64,000 bases of DNA from assembly GCA_022841375.1 (NCBI GenBank), contig JALHRQ010000004.1, positions 1-64,000 of the forward strand. Direction: 5' to 3'. Shown one piece after another: positions 42,477-51,871 of this stretch. Origin of the DNA: Burkholderiales bacterium. Its GTDB lineage: Bacteria > Pseudomonadota > Gammaproteobacteria > Burkholderiales > SG8-41. The position numbers were made by a program, and so were the translations under genes. Position 1 is the first letter of the stretch, and each line of letters opens with the position of its first letter. Under the pieces are notes generated by a model. The model saw nothing but the letters and a program-made list of their open reading frames with translations, ran no database searches and was not told the origin of the DNA.

Positions 42477-43892
42477 CTAGAGCCAGTATTTCCAGATGCC
42501 GGCCGCTGTTTCTTTCATGCGGTCGCTCAGCGAACGTTGCTGCCACTGTTCGGGGGTGATGATGTGGGAGGCGGCACGGTCCTTTTCGAACATGGCACGC
42601 ATTTGCGTGCCAAAGGCCTGTCCGAGGATGACTGCATTGACCTCATCATTATGCAGAAAGCTGCGCCAGTCGAGATTGGTCGAACCTACGGTGGACCATA
42701 CGCCGTCGATCAGCGCCGTCTTGGAGTGCAGCAGTGCATCGCGGCGCTCGTGGATCTTGACGCCTGCATCCAGAAGTTCGGTGTAGTGGGCGCGTCCGGC
42801 GTGGAATACCAGCCAGGAGTCGGTGTGGCCCGGTACGATGATCTGCACATCGACGCCGCGTTTCACGGCATCCTTGAGCGCTGTGAGCAGTTGCGGATCG
42901 GGCACGAAGTAGGCATTGGTCAGGAACACGCTGGTTTCGGCGTTGTTGATGGCAGAAATCAGCGTGGCATAGATCAGGCTGAACGGTTCATCCGGCGAAC
43001 TGCCGATGGCGCGTACCACCTCGGTGCCTTTGCCGGCGTGCTGCGGAAAGTGATTGGCGGGCGCAAGCGCTTCACCCTTCTGTTTTTCCCAGGTTGCGAG
43101 AAACATTTTTTGGAATTCACTAACCACGGGGCCTGTGACCTGCAGGTGGGTGTCGCGCCATGGCTGGATGCCGGTTGTGCCGGGGCGTTGTCTGGATCGT
43201 GTGCTGAACGATCCGCCGGAATACACGCTGCTGATATTGATGCCGCCCAGAAATGCAGTGCCGCCGTCAACGATCAGCAGTTTGCGGTGGTCGCGCTGGT
43301 TGACTTCCCAGCCCTTTTTCGCGGTCAGCGGGTTGACGGGATTGAATTCCAGCAGTTTGATGCCGTTGTCGCTGAGGCGTTTGAAAAATGTGGATGGCAC
43401 TTGAAAGGTACCCACGCTGTCGTAAATCAGGCTCACCGCCACGCCCTGAGCCTGTTTTTCGATCAGTGCATCCGCGAATCGGTTGCCGACTTCATCATCC
43501 TCGATGATGTAGGTTTCCATGTTGATGTGATCCCGGGCGTTGCGGATTGCTGCAAACATGCTCTGGTATGTGGCGGGGCCGTCCTGCAGCAGAACCACGG
43601 TATTGCCGGTCATCAACGGGCTGCCGACAATGCTTTCTTCGAGTGCCAAATGGCGCTCGAAGATGTTGGTTTCCTGGCTGCGGCTTTTCAGCCGGTCAAT
43701 GACGGCTTTGCTTTGTTGCGGTGTCAGGATGCCGTGTGCACCCGCCATCTGTGCGGACCGGGCGGGGCTTGGTGCCATGTCGGGCACGATGGTCGGCAGC
43801 GAGGTGCACCCGACCGCGGTTGCAATCAGCCCTATCGCCAGATGCGCAACGATCCTGAATCGACCGGATAACTGCTTCCGCCTGTTTGGCAC
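42477..43892 (-). CDS. Phospholipase D-family lipoprotein, cardiolipin synthase C-like
   Basis: 471 residues. A signal peptide with lipobox 'AVGCTSL' predicts a lipid anchor. Two HKD motifs are complete: 'HRKLLIVDGGTAFLGG' and 'HSKTALIDGVWSTVGS'. Together they form one active site for phosphatidyl transfer. The pattern of two HKD domains with 'METYIIEDDEVGNRFADAL' matches the ClsC-type enzymes that join phosphatidylethanolamine and phosphatidylglycerol. ClsC itself is usually paired with a small protein YmdB; here the partner is the secreted protein downstream. Confidence 0.83.
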   Translation of the reverse strand: MPNRRKQLSGRFRIVAHLAIGLIATAVGCTSLPTIVPDMAPSPARSAQMAGAHGILTPQQSKAVIDRLKSRSQETNIFERHLALEESIVGSPLMTGNTVVLLQDGPATYQSMFAAIRNARDHINMETYIIEDDEVGNRFADALIEKQAQGVAVSLIYDSVGTFQVPSTFFKRLSDNGIKLLEFNPVNPLTAKKGWEVNQRDHRKLLIVDGGTAFLGGINISSVYSGGSFSTRSRQRPGTTGIQPWRDTHLQVTGPVVSEFQKMFLATWEKQKGEALAPANHFPQHAGKGTEVVRAIGSSPDEPFSLIYATLISAINNAETSVFLTNAYFVPDPQLLTALKDAVKRGVDVQIIVPGHTDSWLVFHAGRAHYTELLDAGVKIHERRDALLHSKTALIDGVWSTVGSTNLDWRSFLHNDEVNAVILGQAFGTQMRAMFEKDRAASHIITPEQWQQRSLSDRMKETAAGIWKYWL

Positions 43893-44020
43893 CGCAACCG
43901 CCTCGTTTAACGCCGGGAATGGCTCAACCTAACTATGGGCGTTATGGCCGGAACGTTGCGTGCGGTGGCTAACTTACAGGTGCGTCAGAGCGGTGGAGTT
44001 CCTTTGCGCAGTTCCTTCGG

Positions 44021-44935
44021 TTAACGCTTTTTGCCTGCATTTTCCCTTTTGTGCATTTTCTCGACCGTTTCTTCCTCGATCTTGTAGTAATCCTCCAGGC
44101 CGATCAGGTCCTCGATTTGCTTGCGCGCGGTGACGTAATCCTTGTTTTTGATGCCGGTGTAGTCGCCGGTTTTGCGCAACTCCAACAGCGCCTTGCGCAT
44201 GAAGTGGAACTGCACGCCGACCGAGAGAATGGCATCGATGCTGCCGGCGTAGCCCATGTCCTCAAGCTGCCTGAATGAATACAACGGCCGGCCGTCGCGG
44301 TTGCCGCGGCTTTGCACATAGACCATCGGCAGCTTGCATTCCTTCGGTGCCCGTTTGGTTTCTTCGGGGCTGCGCGGGAAGATCAGACCCATGTCGGCGC
44401 CCTGATCGCGTGACATCAGCATGCGCTTGACGGCTTCCTTGTAGCCCTGTTCGCGGCAGGCGTCGGAGCGGGCGATGATGACAAAATCCTTGTCGGTTTT
44501 GTCGCGCTGCTCGCAGGCCATGCGGATCTTGTCGCGGAATTCGTCGAACGGAATGTTGTGCGCGACATAGGTGTGGTAGTGGGCGCGCTTGGGAAAAAGC
44601 TGGTCTTCGATATGCACGCCGGCGATGCCGGCGCGTATGCATTCGCGGACGGTGCGCATGGTATGCAGCGGTTCGCCCCAGCCGGCGCCGGCGTCCATCA
44701 CCACCGGAATGTTCACGGCGTTGGCGATGTTGCTGCCGACTGTCAGTTGTTCATTCATCGATAGCAGCGGTTCGCTGATCGTGGTGCTGCCGCCGGTAAC
44801 AAAACCGCCGTTGTAGACAGTTTTGAAGCCGATGCTTTCGGCGAGGCGTGCAGTCAACGGGTCGTGTACTGCGGGCAGTTCAAGGAATTCGCGGGCTTTG
44901 ACGAGGGCGCGGAGCCGGGTGGTGGCGCGTTGCAT
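44021..44935 (-). CDS. PEP mutase/isocitrate lyase-superfamily protein lacking the catalytic Cys
   Basis: 304 residues from the ATG at 44935, with AAGGA upstream; an upstream in-frame ATG lacks support. The TIM-barrel signatures 'VVMDAGAGWGEP' (metal Asp) and 'GVHIEDQLFPKR' are present. In lyases of this family the latter is followed by Cys-Gly-His; here it reads 'KRAHYH', with Ala118 in place of the catalytic Cys. A simple methylisocitrate/dimethylmalate lyase is therefore unlikely; a decarboxylase or hydrolase branch fits better. It has a Lys-rich C-terminus. It stands alone, 406 bp from the CbbQ-like gene. Confidence 0.8.
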   Translation of the reverse strand: MQRATTRLRALVKAREFLELPAVHDPLTARLAESIGFKTVYNGGFVTGGSTTISEPLLSMNEQLTVGSNIANAVNIPVVMDAGAGWGEPLHTMRTVRECIRAGIAGVHIEDQLFPKRAHYHTYVAHNIPFDEFRDKIRMACEQRDKTDKDFVIIARSDACREQGYKEAVKRMLMSRDQGADMGLIFPRSPEETKRAPKECKLPMVYVQSRGNRDGRPLYSFRQLEDMGYAGSIDAILSVGVQFHFMRKALLELRKTGDYTGIKNKDYVTARKQIEDLIGLEDYYKIEEETVEKMHKRENAGKKR

Positions 44936-45341
44936 GAATATCCTTTCGGAGGAAGTGGCAATCAGCGATGACTCACGCATCATAGCCAGCCCGCAAGCGC
45001 GCGCGGCATCGCGGTCCGCATGTTGCGTGTCACGGCTCACGATGCGTGCGTCACGCCGGGCGTTATCGATAACTTATTGTTTTTATTGATTTATTTTTTC
45101 AGCTGCGGCGAGAGCCTGTGGCGCGTGTGCGTCAGCAGGCAAACCGCGCAATACAGTAGCGCCATACCGCGTACCGCGGGTGCGGTGCCTGCCATTGCAT
45201 GGCGGCAAATCGCGAGGCCTGTCTTTGGCGCCGCCGCAACTGTATTAATATCGGGTGAGGGCGCGTGGTTTGCCATAAACGCAACCGGCGGCATCGTCAG
45301 CCGCCCCGCGCTGAACTCTTGAATCTGACTCTGGAGCGTTG
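44936..45341. other. 406-bp divergent intergenic region
   Basis: The gap lies between the lyase-like gene (minus) and the CbbQ-like gene (plus). It contains the 12-bp palindrome GTTATCGATAAC (45062-45073) followed by an AT-rich, T-rich stretch to about 45095. It must hold both promoters. No coding signal with a ribosome site was found, and no sure -35/-10 pair. Confidence 0.4.
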
Positions 45342-46187
45342 ATGAAGACAGCAACAAACCGTGTGCGCGGTGTTGAACACGACATCGTGCAGACCCCGCA
45401 GGTTGGCGACGTGTCGCCTTATTACGAGCCGCAGGGTAATGAAGTGGCGATTTTCGAGGCTGCGTACAAACGCCGGCTGCCGATCATGCTCAAGGGGCCG
45501 ACCGGCTGCGGCAAGACGCGATTCCTGGAATACATGGCTTATCAGTTGAAGCGCGCGCTGGTGACGGTGTCCTGCCACGAAGATCTGACCAGTTCCGATC
45601 TGGTCGGCCGTTTCCTGCTCGAGGGCTCCGACACCGTGTGGCATGACGGCCCGCTGACGCGCGCGGTGAAAGCCGGCGCGATCTGCTACCTCGACGAGAT
45701 CGTCGAGGCGCGCACCGACTCCACCGTGGTGATCCATTCGCTGACCGATCACCGGCGCAAGCTGACCATCGAGAAAAAGGGGCAGGAAATCGACGCGCAT
45801 GAGGATTTCATGCTGGTCATTTCCTACAACCCGGGTTACCAGACCGTGCTGAAGGATTTGAAGCCTTCGACCAAGCAGCGTTTTATCGCGATCAATTTCG
45901 ATTTTCCGTCAGAGGAAGTCGAGCGCAAGATCCTGGTCAAGGAAGTGCCGGGCACCAAGCCGGAAATGGCGCAGCAACTGGTGGCGATCGGACGCAAGTC
46001 GCGGCTGCTGAAGGATCACGGTCTTGAGGAATCAACGTCGACCCGCGCGCTGGTTTACGCAGCGAACATGATCGGCGCCGGTCTCGATCCGGTGGTGGCC
46101 TGTCAGGTGGCGATGGTCAATCCGATCACCGACGACGTCGAGTTGTCGGATGCGCTGATGGAAATCGTCAACGCGCATTTCGCGTGA
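45342..46187 (+). CDS. MoxR-type AAA+ ATPase, CbbQ/NorQ-like
   Basis: 281 residues. Walker A is 'GPTGCGKT' at 52-59 and Walker B '[11 protein letters not shown]' near 114-124. '[16 protein letters not shown]' and the sensor region '[22 protein letters not shown]' are typical of the CbbQ/NorQ group. These hexameric ATPases remodel a metal enzyme together with a von Willebrand-domain partner, here encoded 100 bp downstream. No RuBisCO, NO reductase or other usual target is in the window. The first in-frame codon is a TTG; I took the ATG immediately after. Confidence 0.88.
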   Translation: MKTATNRVRGVEHDIVQTPQVGDVSPYYEPQGNEVAIFEAAYKRRLPIMLKGPTGCGKTRFLEYMAYQLKRALVTVSCHEDLTSSDLVGRFLLEGSDTVWHDGPLTRAVKAGAICYLDEIVEARTDSTVVIHSLTDHRRKLTIEKKGQEIDAHEDFMLVISYNPGYQTVLKDLKPSTKQRFIAINFDFPSEEVERKILVKEVPGTKPEMAQQLVAIGRKSRLLKDHGLEESTSTRALVYAANMIGAGLDPVVACQVAMVNPITDDVELSDALMEIVNAHFA

Positions 46188-46196
46188 CATCCCGAT

Positions 46197-46226
46197 CCTT
46201 CATTCCGGTGAAAACCGGAATGAAGG
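46197..46226. repeat. Perfect hairpin between the AAA and VWA genes
   Basis: A 13-bp perfect stem with a GAAA loop has core CATTCCGG/CCGGAATG. This is the same core as the arms of the GIY-YIG cassette at 21671-22036, so it is probably a solo copy of that repeat. It starts 10 bp after the ATPase stop and may uncouple or tune the two genes. It is not followed by a clean T-run. Confidence 0.75.
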
Positions 46227-46287
46227 GTTTGAAGTTTTACCCGCCACCCGCCACGCTTCTAAGCCACGAATCATCAGCCACCGCTTC

Positions 46288-48795
46288 ATGAAATACACCC
46301 CCACCGTCGAGCAAACCTTTGCCGGGTTCAAGGAACTCAGCATTGCTGCATACAAGGAAGTCGAGGCCGTGCTGCCGTTCATCGCGCCGCATGGCGAGGC
46401 GGACACGCTTTATTGGCTGGAAGCCTGCAAGGCGCTCTACAGCTTCGAGCGCGACGCGGGGCGGGCGTTCATCCGCGGCAGCCTGGAAGCAGAGCAGGTG
46501 TCGGAGGAAGTGCGGCAGTGGACCGGCCAGGCACTGGCGTTCATGCAGTGGCGGGCGTCGTGGCGCGCGCTGGAAGGTTTCATGGCCAACGTTGCCCGCG
46601 CCTATGGCTCGCTGGGCCACGCTGGCGAAAAACGCTGGGCTGAAATCGGCTTTTCCTGGTGCGCGCGGCAGATCGAAAGCGGTGCCGCATATTTTTCGAT
46701 GCCGGTGCTGGAACTTTCGGGCCGCCTCGGCGGCATCACTGCGATCGAACAGATCGCCGGCCCGGCCGATGAGCTGTATGAATCGCGCAAGCTGATGCTC
46801 GGGACCTATCTGACCGGCGCGGTGCGGGTGCGCAACCTGCTCGGTGCACAGGCGATCCTGCCGTGGGCGTCGCGAGGCGCCGACATCCTGCAGACCGGGC
46901 GTGCCCGCGGTGAAGCTTATTTCCGGCTGGAATCGGAGGAAAGCCTGGCGATGCTGTTGGAGCATCTGCCTGGCTACCGGCTCACTGACCGCAACCGGCT
47001 GCTCGCGATGCTGCTCGATGTCTGGTTCGGCGGCGAGTTCGAACTGAAGGAAAGCACCTGGTCGCCGGAAAAAGGGCGACCGTTCATCGAGACCGACGGC
47101 AAGAGTATTTATTTCCCCGCGGTGATGGCTGATCGTGAGGAGGCAATACTCGCGCTGCTGCATACCGCGGGGCACATGCGCTACCGCACCTTCGAGCGCA
47201 AGGCCTTGGAGCAGATGTTCGCCGAAGCCAATCTCGAGTTCCCGAAAGCCGGCGCAGTGTCGTGGGCGCCGTTGTTCATCAAATACGGTGATGACGCGCT
47301 GCGTTTTCAGTTGCTGTTTGATATCTGCGAAGATCTGCGCATCGATGCCGGCGTGCAGCGCAATGTCCCCAACTACCTGAAGCGCATGCGCAATGCGGCT
47401 CGTACCCTGAACACACGCCATAGCGGATCGGCGGCCTATTACGATCTCGCGCTGGAGAGTATCGAGGCGGCGCTGGTGCAGCTTGCCGGCGGTGCGGCCG
47501 ATGAGCGTTTTGCGGAATTGCTGGTTCCCGGTGCAACAGTGGCCGATGCCTATCGTGCGGCGGCAAAACTCTACAACGGGACGACGCTGCCGCCGGTCAC
47601 CGATCTGGAAGCCTTCCAGGCGGCGTATCTGCCGGGCCGCAGTCCGAATGCGACGCGCCTTGCGCATCCGCAGGAAAGCGATGAGCAGTCAGACCAGCAG
47701 CAGGCCGGCGCCGAGCAGCAGAGCGAGGAGCAGGAAGAAGGCGGCGAGGAAACCGAAGCTTCAAAGAATGCCGAGTCCGGTGAGCAGCAGGAAGACGGCG
47801 AGAAACAGGAAGTGCCGAGCTACGGCGATTCGTCAGGCCAGTCGGCGCGGGCTTCGGGGCAGAGCGACAAGGAAGGGCCCAACACCGGCAGCAGCGACAA
47901 GGGCATTCCGTATCCCGAGTGGGATTACCGCGAATCGCGCTACAAACGAAACTGGAGCTGGGTGCAGGAAAAACGCCTCGCCGAGTCGAACATGGGCGAG
48001 ACCAACCGCTTGATGAAGCAGTACGAAATGGCGCTGAAGCGGCTCAAAAAAGCCATCCAGTCGCAGAAGCCGACGCGCAGTGCGCCGTTGACGCAGCAGC
48101 TCGACGGTGATGACATGGATCTCAATGCGGTGGTGTCCTACGTTGCCGAAAAACGCGCGGGACAATCACCGCGGCCGGCGATCTATAAGCGGCGCGAAAT
48201 CCGCCAGCGCGAAGTGGCGGTGACGCTGCTCGCCGACATGTCGACCTCGATCATGCAGCATCTGCCGGAGGGCGGCGGGCGGCTGGTGGATCGCATCCGT
48301 GCCGGCGTGCTGCTGTTTGCCGAGAGCATGGAGGAGGTCGGTGATGCCTATTCGATCGCAGGTTTCTGTTCGAAATACCGCGACAACGTCAGTTATTACA
48401 CGCTGAAGGGGTTCAACGAAAAAATGTCCGATGAAATCCGCGCGCAGATCGGCGGCATGTCGGGGCGTCTCGCGACGCGCATGGGTGCGGCGATCCGTCA
48501 CGCCACGGCATCCTTCGAAGGCGTCGAAAGCCGGCGGCGCCTTCTATTACTACTGTCGGATGGCAGACCCGAAGATTACGACGACGGAGGCGATCGGCGT
48601 TATCTGCACGAAGACACGCGCATGGCGGTGAAGGAGGCGGTGGCCAAGGGCGTGCATCCCTTCTGTGTGACGGTGGATACCATGGCCAACCAGTACCTGC
48701 CGCAGATCTTCGGGCCAGGACACTATCTCGTGCTCGACCATATCAACAGCCTGCCCAACAAGCTGCCGGAGATCTATCTGCGGTTGCGGCGCTGA
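46288..48795 (+). CDS. Von Willebrand A-domain protein, CbbO/NorD-like
   Basis: 835 residues. Residues 1-440 are helical and resemble the CbbO/NorD N-terminal region. At 460-520 lies an extreme Gln/Glu-rich, probably disordered linker ('SEEQEEGGEETEASKNAESG'). Residues from about 625 form a VWA domain with MIDAS 'LADMSTSI' and later 'LLLLLSDGRPEDYDDGG'. CbbO/NorD proteins bind the target enzyme through the metal site while the AAA partner supplies force. Without a known client in the window, this is an orphan activase-type pair. The ribosome site is weak. Confidence 0.85.
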   Translation: MKYTPTVEQTFAGFKELSIAAYKEVEAVLPFIAPHGEADTLYWLEACKALYSFERDAGRAFIRGSLEAEQVSEEVRQWTGQALAFMQWRASWRALEGFMANVARAYGSLGHAGEKRWAEIGFSWCARQIESGAAYFSMPVLELSGRLGGITAIEQIAGPADELYESRKLMLGTYLTGAVRVRNLLGAQAILPWASRGADILQTGRARGEAYFRLESEESLAMLLEHLPGYRLTDRNRLLAMLLDVWFGGEFELKESTWSPEKGRPFIETDGKSIYFPAVMADREEAILALLHTAGHMRYRTFERKALEQMFAEANLEFPKAGAVSWAPLFIKYGDDALRFQLLFDICEDLRIDAGVQRNVPNYLKRMRNAARTLNTRHSGSAAYYDLALESIEAALVQLAGGAADERFAELLVPGATVADAYRAAAKLYNGTTLPPVTDLEAFQAAYLPGRSPNATRLAHPQESDEQSDQQQAGAEQQSEEQEEGGEETEASKNAESGEQQEDGEKQEVPSYGDSSGQSARASGQSDKEGPNTGSSDKGIPYPEWDYRESRYKRNWSWVQEKRLAESNMGETNRLMKQYEMALKRLKKAIQSQKPTRSAPLTQQLDGDDMDLNAVVSYVAEKRAGQSPRPAIYKRREIRQREVAVTLLADMSTSIMQHLPEGGGRLVDRIRAGVLLFAESMEEVGDAYSIAGFCSKYRDNVSYYTLKGFNEKMSDEIRAQIGGMSGRLATRMGAAIRHATASFEGVESRRRLLLLLSDGRPEDYDDGGDRRYLHEDTRMAVKEAVAKGVHPFCVTVDTMANQYLPQIFGPGHYLVLDHINSLPNKLPEIYLRLRR

Positions 48796-48822
48796 TGCGT
48801 TGAGGCGCAGAATGGCCGTAAC

Positions 48823-49518
48823 ATGCTGAACAGCGACCTCGTTGATATCCTGATCCGTCTCGGTGCGGCGCTCGCCGCCGGCGGTCTGATCGGCCTTGAA
48901 CGCAGCTACCACGGCCGGCCCGCGGGTTTCCGCACCCATACGCTGGTGTGTCTGGCTTCGGCGCTGTTGATGCTGGTAACGGTTTATGAAAGCCAGTGGT
49001 TCCTGCCGCAGGGCAACTCACGGGTGGTGATTGATCCCACTCGCATGGCGCAAGGCATCATGACCGGTATTGGTTTTCTGGGCGCAGGTGTGATCATGAA
49101 GGAAGGCCTTGCGGTGCGGGGCCTGACCACCGCAGCGTCGATCTGGGTGACTTCGGCGATCGGTATCCTGTTCGGCATCGGTTTCTGGATACCGGCGATG
49201 CTCGCGGTGGCAGCGACGCTGGGCACGCTGTCTTCGTTCCGCTGGATCGAGAGCCGGATGCCGACCGAGTTCTACGCGCAGTTTCGGGTGCAGTTCCGCC
49301 GTGCGGATGCGATGCCGGAGGACATCCTGCGTGAACTGATCCGGCAATACGGCTTCACGGTGGCGAATCTGAATTACGTGCTGACGAAGGATGGGGAGCG
49401 CTTTGAATACCGCATGGTCTTGCGCACGCTGGACCCAACCAACACGCCAAAGCTGGCCGATCATCTTGGAAAAGAACCATCGGTCGTCGAGTTCCGCATT
49501 GCGCCCATCGGCGCCTGA
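48823..49518 (+). CDS. MgtC/SapB-family membrane protein
   Basis: 231 residues. Four or five hydrophobic segments cover residues 1-140, with the family motif 'GGLIGLERSYHGRPAGFRTHTLV' and 'GIMTGIGFLGAGVIMKEGLAVRGLTTAASIWV'. A cytosolic ACT-like C-terminal domain follows ('AQFRVQFRRADAMPEDILRELI'). MgtC proteins help survival in low magnesium and can modulate the ATP synthase; the role here is inferred. It lies 27 bp after the VWA gene. Confidence 0.88.
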   Translation: MLNSDLVDILIRLGAALAAGGLIGLERSYHGRPAGFRTHTLVCLASALLMLVTVYESQWFLPQGNSRVVIDPTRMAQGIMTGIGFLGAGVIMKEGLAVRGLTTAASIWVTSAIGILFGIGFWIPAMLAVAATLGTLSSFRWIESRMPTEFYAQFRVQFRRADAMPEDILRELIRQYGFTVANLNYVLTKDGERFEYRMVLRTLDPTNTPKLADHLGKEPSVVEFRIAPIGA

Positions 49519-49647
49519 GGGCAGGTCCGCATCGCATCATTTTATTGCCGCGAATTTGATGCGGGGAATTAACGACCCTTTCCATGTCCGACCCGATTGC
49601 GGCACAATGATATGTGCAGTTCGCCATAAATGAGAGGAGATTTGCAG

Positions 49648-50148
49648 ATGGGGCACACACTGGAACAGTTCGCATCGCAATGCCATGACTACATCAAGTC
49701 CGAGCCGGGGCCGGCCGGGCGCAACAAAGTCGCTGCGCTGCTGCAGGAAGTGTTGAAAGACAAGGCTTTTGTCGATAAACACATCGACGCCAGTACCGGG
49801 GAACGCAAGATCCTTTACGAAGACCCCGAGTTCGGCTTCTGCATCCTTGCACACGATTACACCGGGCCGAAGACCAGCGCGCCGCACGATCACGCGCATT
49901 CCTGGGCGATTTACGGTCAGGCTCGCGGTGAGACCCACATGCGCGACTATCAACTGCTCGAAGCCGCCAGTGCCGACAAGCCGGGCAAGGTCAAGGAAAC
50001 GCGTGCCTACAAGCTGACCCCCGGCATTGCCCATGTTTATAACGAAGGCGACCTGCATTCGCCGAAGCGTGAAGGGGCGACCAGTCTGATCCGCATCGAA
50101 GGCACCAATATGGAAAAGGTCAAACGGTTCAAGTACGAACCGGTGTGA
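49648..50148 (+). CDS. Cysteine-dioxygenase-like cupin protein
   Basis: 166 residues from the ATG at 49648, with GAGGAG upstream; a further ATG at 49630 would add six residues. 'SAPHDHAHSWAIYG' (H80, H82, H84) and H97 look like the iron-binding cluster of small non-heme cupin dioxygenases. 'GIAHVYNEGDLHSPKREG' supplies the late His residues. The substrate could be a thiol or another small acid and is not determined. A terminator follows. Confidence 0.72.
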   Translation: MGHTLEQFASQCHDYIKSEPGPAGRNKVAALLQEVLKDKAFVDKHIDASTGERKILYEDPEFGFCILAHDYTGPKTSAPHDHAHSWAIYGQARGETHMRDYQLLEAASADKPGKVKETRAYKLTPGIAHVYNEGDLHSPKREGATSLIRIEGTNMEKVKRFKYEPV

Positions 50149-50165
50149 TCCGGTTTATCGTGAAT

Positions 50166-50196
50166 AAAAAAAGGCTGCCTGCGGGCAGCCTTTTTT
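50166..50196 (+). terminator. Intrinsic terminator, bidirectional
   Basis: GGCTGCC (50173-50179) pairs with GGCAGCC (50184-50190), with A-run and T-run flanks (AAAAAA / TTTTTT). It lies between two convergent genes and can end both the cupin (plus) and LplT (minus) messages. Confidence 0.92.
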
Positions 50197-50214
50197 GGGC
50201 GATGACGCCGTTGC

Positions 50215-51510
50215 TCAGTGCTTGGCGCCCGCCGGTATCACCGGCAACGGGCCGGTCGCCAGATTGTGCAGGTGGCGTTTGCGCACCAGCATCATCGACA
50301 GCGACACGAACAGGCCGAACATGGTGATGACCCAGTAGATCGACAGGTCGATTTTGATCAGCAGCGCATAAAGTCCGAGCATGGCCAGAATCGACAGGTT
50401 CTCGTTGAAGTTCTGCACTGCGATGGAGTGGCCTGCCCCCATCAGAATATGGCCGCGGTGCTGCAGCAATGCATTCATCGGTACCACGAAGAATCCGGCG
50501 AGGCCGCCGATGAGGATCAGCAAGGGAATCGCGACGGCAATCGAACTGACAAAGTTCATCGCGATGACAATCAGGCCCATGGCGATGCCAACAGGCACGA
50601 CATTGACGGCGCGGTTCAGCGGCACCATTTTGGCCGCAATTACCGATCCTGCGGCGATGCCGACGGCGCAGATGCCCTGCAACATGGTGGCCTTCGACAG
50701 CGAGTAGCCCAGTGCGACCTCGGCCCATTTGAGTACGATGAATTGCAATGTTGCGCCGGCACCCCAGAACAGCGTGGTAGTGGCCAGCGAGATCTGGCCC
50801 AGCTTGTCCGTCCACAGCAATTTCACGCAGTGCGAGAATTCGCGGATCAGGTAAATCGGATTCTTGTTCGGCGCCCGGTGATCGACGCCGGTGTTCGGAA
50901 TGTAGAGATTGAAAATCGCTGCCACACCGTAAAACAACATGATGATGGCGATGGCAGCTTCGGCCGGGGTGTCGACCCCGGTATTGATGTTGGGCAGATC
51001 GATCGCCAGCAGTTTGGCCGAAACGGCTGCGCTGATCAGCACGCCGCCCAGCAGTGTGCCGAGGATGATCGAACTGACGGTGAGGCCCTCGATCCAGCCG
51101 TTGGCCACCACCAATTTGTGGTGGGGCAGATATTCAGTGAGGATGCCGTATTTAGCCGGTGAATATGCCGCGGCGCCAACGCCGACAACGGTATAGGCCA
51201 GCAGGATGGGCAGGTAGTCAGGCGCGCCGGGGATTTCCCAGAGTTCGTGGAAGAACATCAACAGGCAACCTAAGACCTTGATGGTATTGGTGATGAACAT
51301 CACCCGGCCTTTGGGCATCGAATCTGCGAAGGCGCCGACAAAAGCGGCGAACGCGACGTACGACACCGTGAAAAAGAATTTCAGCAGCGGCGTCATCCAC
51401 GCCGGCGATTCCATCTGCATCAGCAGCGCAATGGCGGCTACCAGCAGGGCGTTGTCGGCCAGCGACGAAAAGAACTGCGCCGCCATGATGATGTAGAAGC
51501 CTAAGGGCAT
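50215..51510 (-). CDS. lplT: Lysophospholipid transporter LplT (MFS)
   Basis: 431 residues with twelve membrane segments. The N-terminus 'FYIIMAAQFFSSLADNALLV' and 'VMFITNTIKVLGCLLMFF' match LplT, which flips lysophospholipid inward for re-acylation. In enterobacteria it is paired with aas; here no acyltransferase is adjacent. Neighbourhood with alr and radA is a recurrent betaproteobacterial arrangement. It diverges from the LysR gene. Confidence 0.9.
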   Translation of the reverse strand: MPLGFYIIMAAQFFSSLADNALLVAAIALLMQMESPAWMTPLLKFFFTVSYVAFAAFVGAFADSMPKGRVMFITNTIKVLGCLLMFFHELWEIPGAPDYLPILLAYTVVGVGAAAYSPAKYGILTEYLPHHKLVVANGWIEGLTVSSIILGTLLGGVLISAAVSAKLLAIDLPNINTGVDTPAEAAIAIIMLFYGVAAIFNLYIPNTGVDHRAPNKNPIYLIREFSHCVKLLWTDKLGQISLATTTLFWGAGATLQFIVLKWAEVALGYSLSKATMLQGICAVGIAAGSVIAAKMVPLNRAVNVVPVGIAMGLIVIAMNFVSSIAVAIPLLILIGGLAGFFVVPMNALLQHRGHILMGAGHSIAVQNFNENLSILAMLGLYALLIKIDLSIYWVITMFGLFVSLSMMLVRKRHLHNLATGPLPVIPAGAKH

Positions 51511-51871
51511 GAATCCGGGGAGCGTAATTCCGCTGAGGTCAGGTCGAGGGCTTGCGCTGAGTGCAGCATTAGGATGGTCTTGAGAGATGCCCGGGTCGCT
51601 GAGTCAGGCCGGTCAATTATGAGCGGCTCAGAATACAGAGACCGCGGCTTTATACCATAGTTCTGCTGCGGCTATTATGCCCGCTACCGGTGTGCTGCAA
51701 CGCAGCGTGAGCTTGATCGTGGAAACATCAAGGGGTGCGATCAGGGCGATGTCCGGTTCGTGGTGACGCGCCCGGGGCGAACGCAGTGTGACGCGGCTTT
51801 TTCGGTCATGCCCTATCGGGGTAGTATCGACCTTTCAACCTTTTTCGCACTGCAACTGCGCAACCCCGCTC
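51511..51871. other. 361-bp divergent intergenic region (lplT / lysR)
   Basis: No gene with a ribosome site was found. The gap carries the promoters of lplT (minus) and the LysR-type gene (plus). On the lplT strand, TATAAA (complement of 51648-51653) is a possible -10. An open frame runs upstream from the LysR start but has no start with a ribosome site. Confidence 0.35.

Noticed and set aside
42537-43871. 444-codon plus-strand frame opposite the ClsC-like gene
   Set aside because: The minus strand has two HKD motifs and a lipobox; the plus frame has no start signal or domain.
46237-47667. 476-codon minus-strand frame opposite the VWA gene
   Set aside because: It is a shadow of the CbbO/NorD-like gene, with no motif or ribosome site.
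45342-48795. A RuBisCO activation operon
   Set aside because: Although the pair resembles CbbQ/CbbO, no RuBisCO or other Calvin-cycle gene lies within the window.
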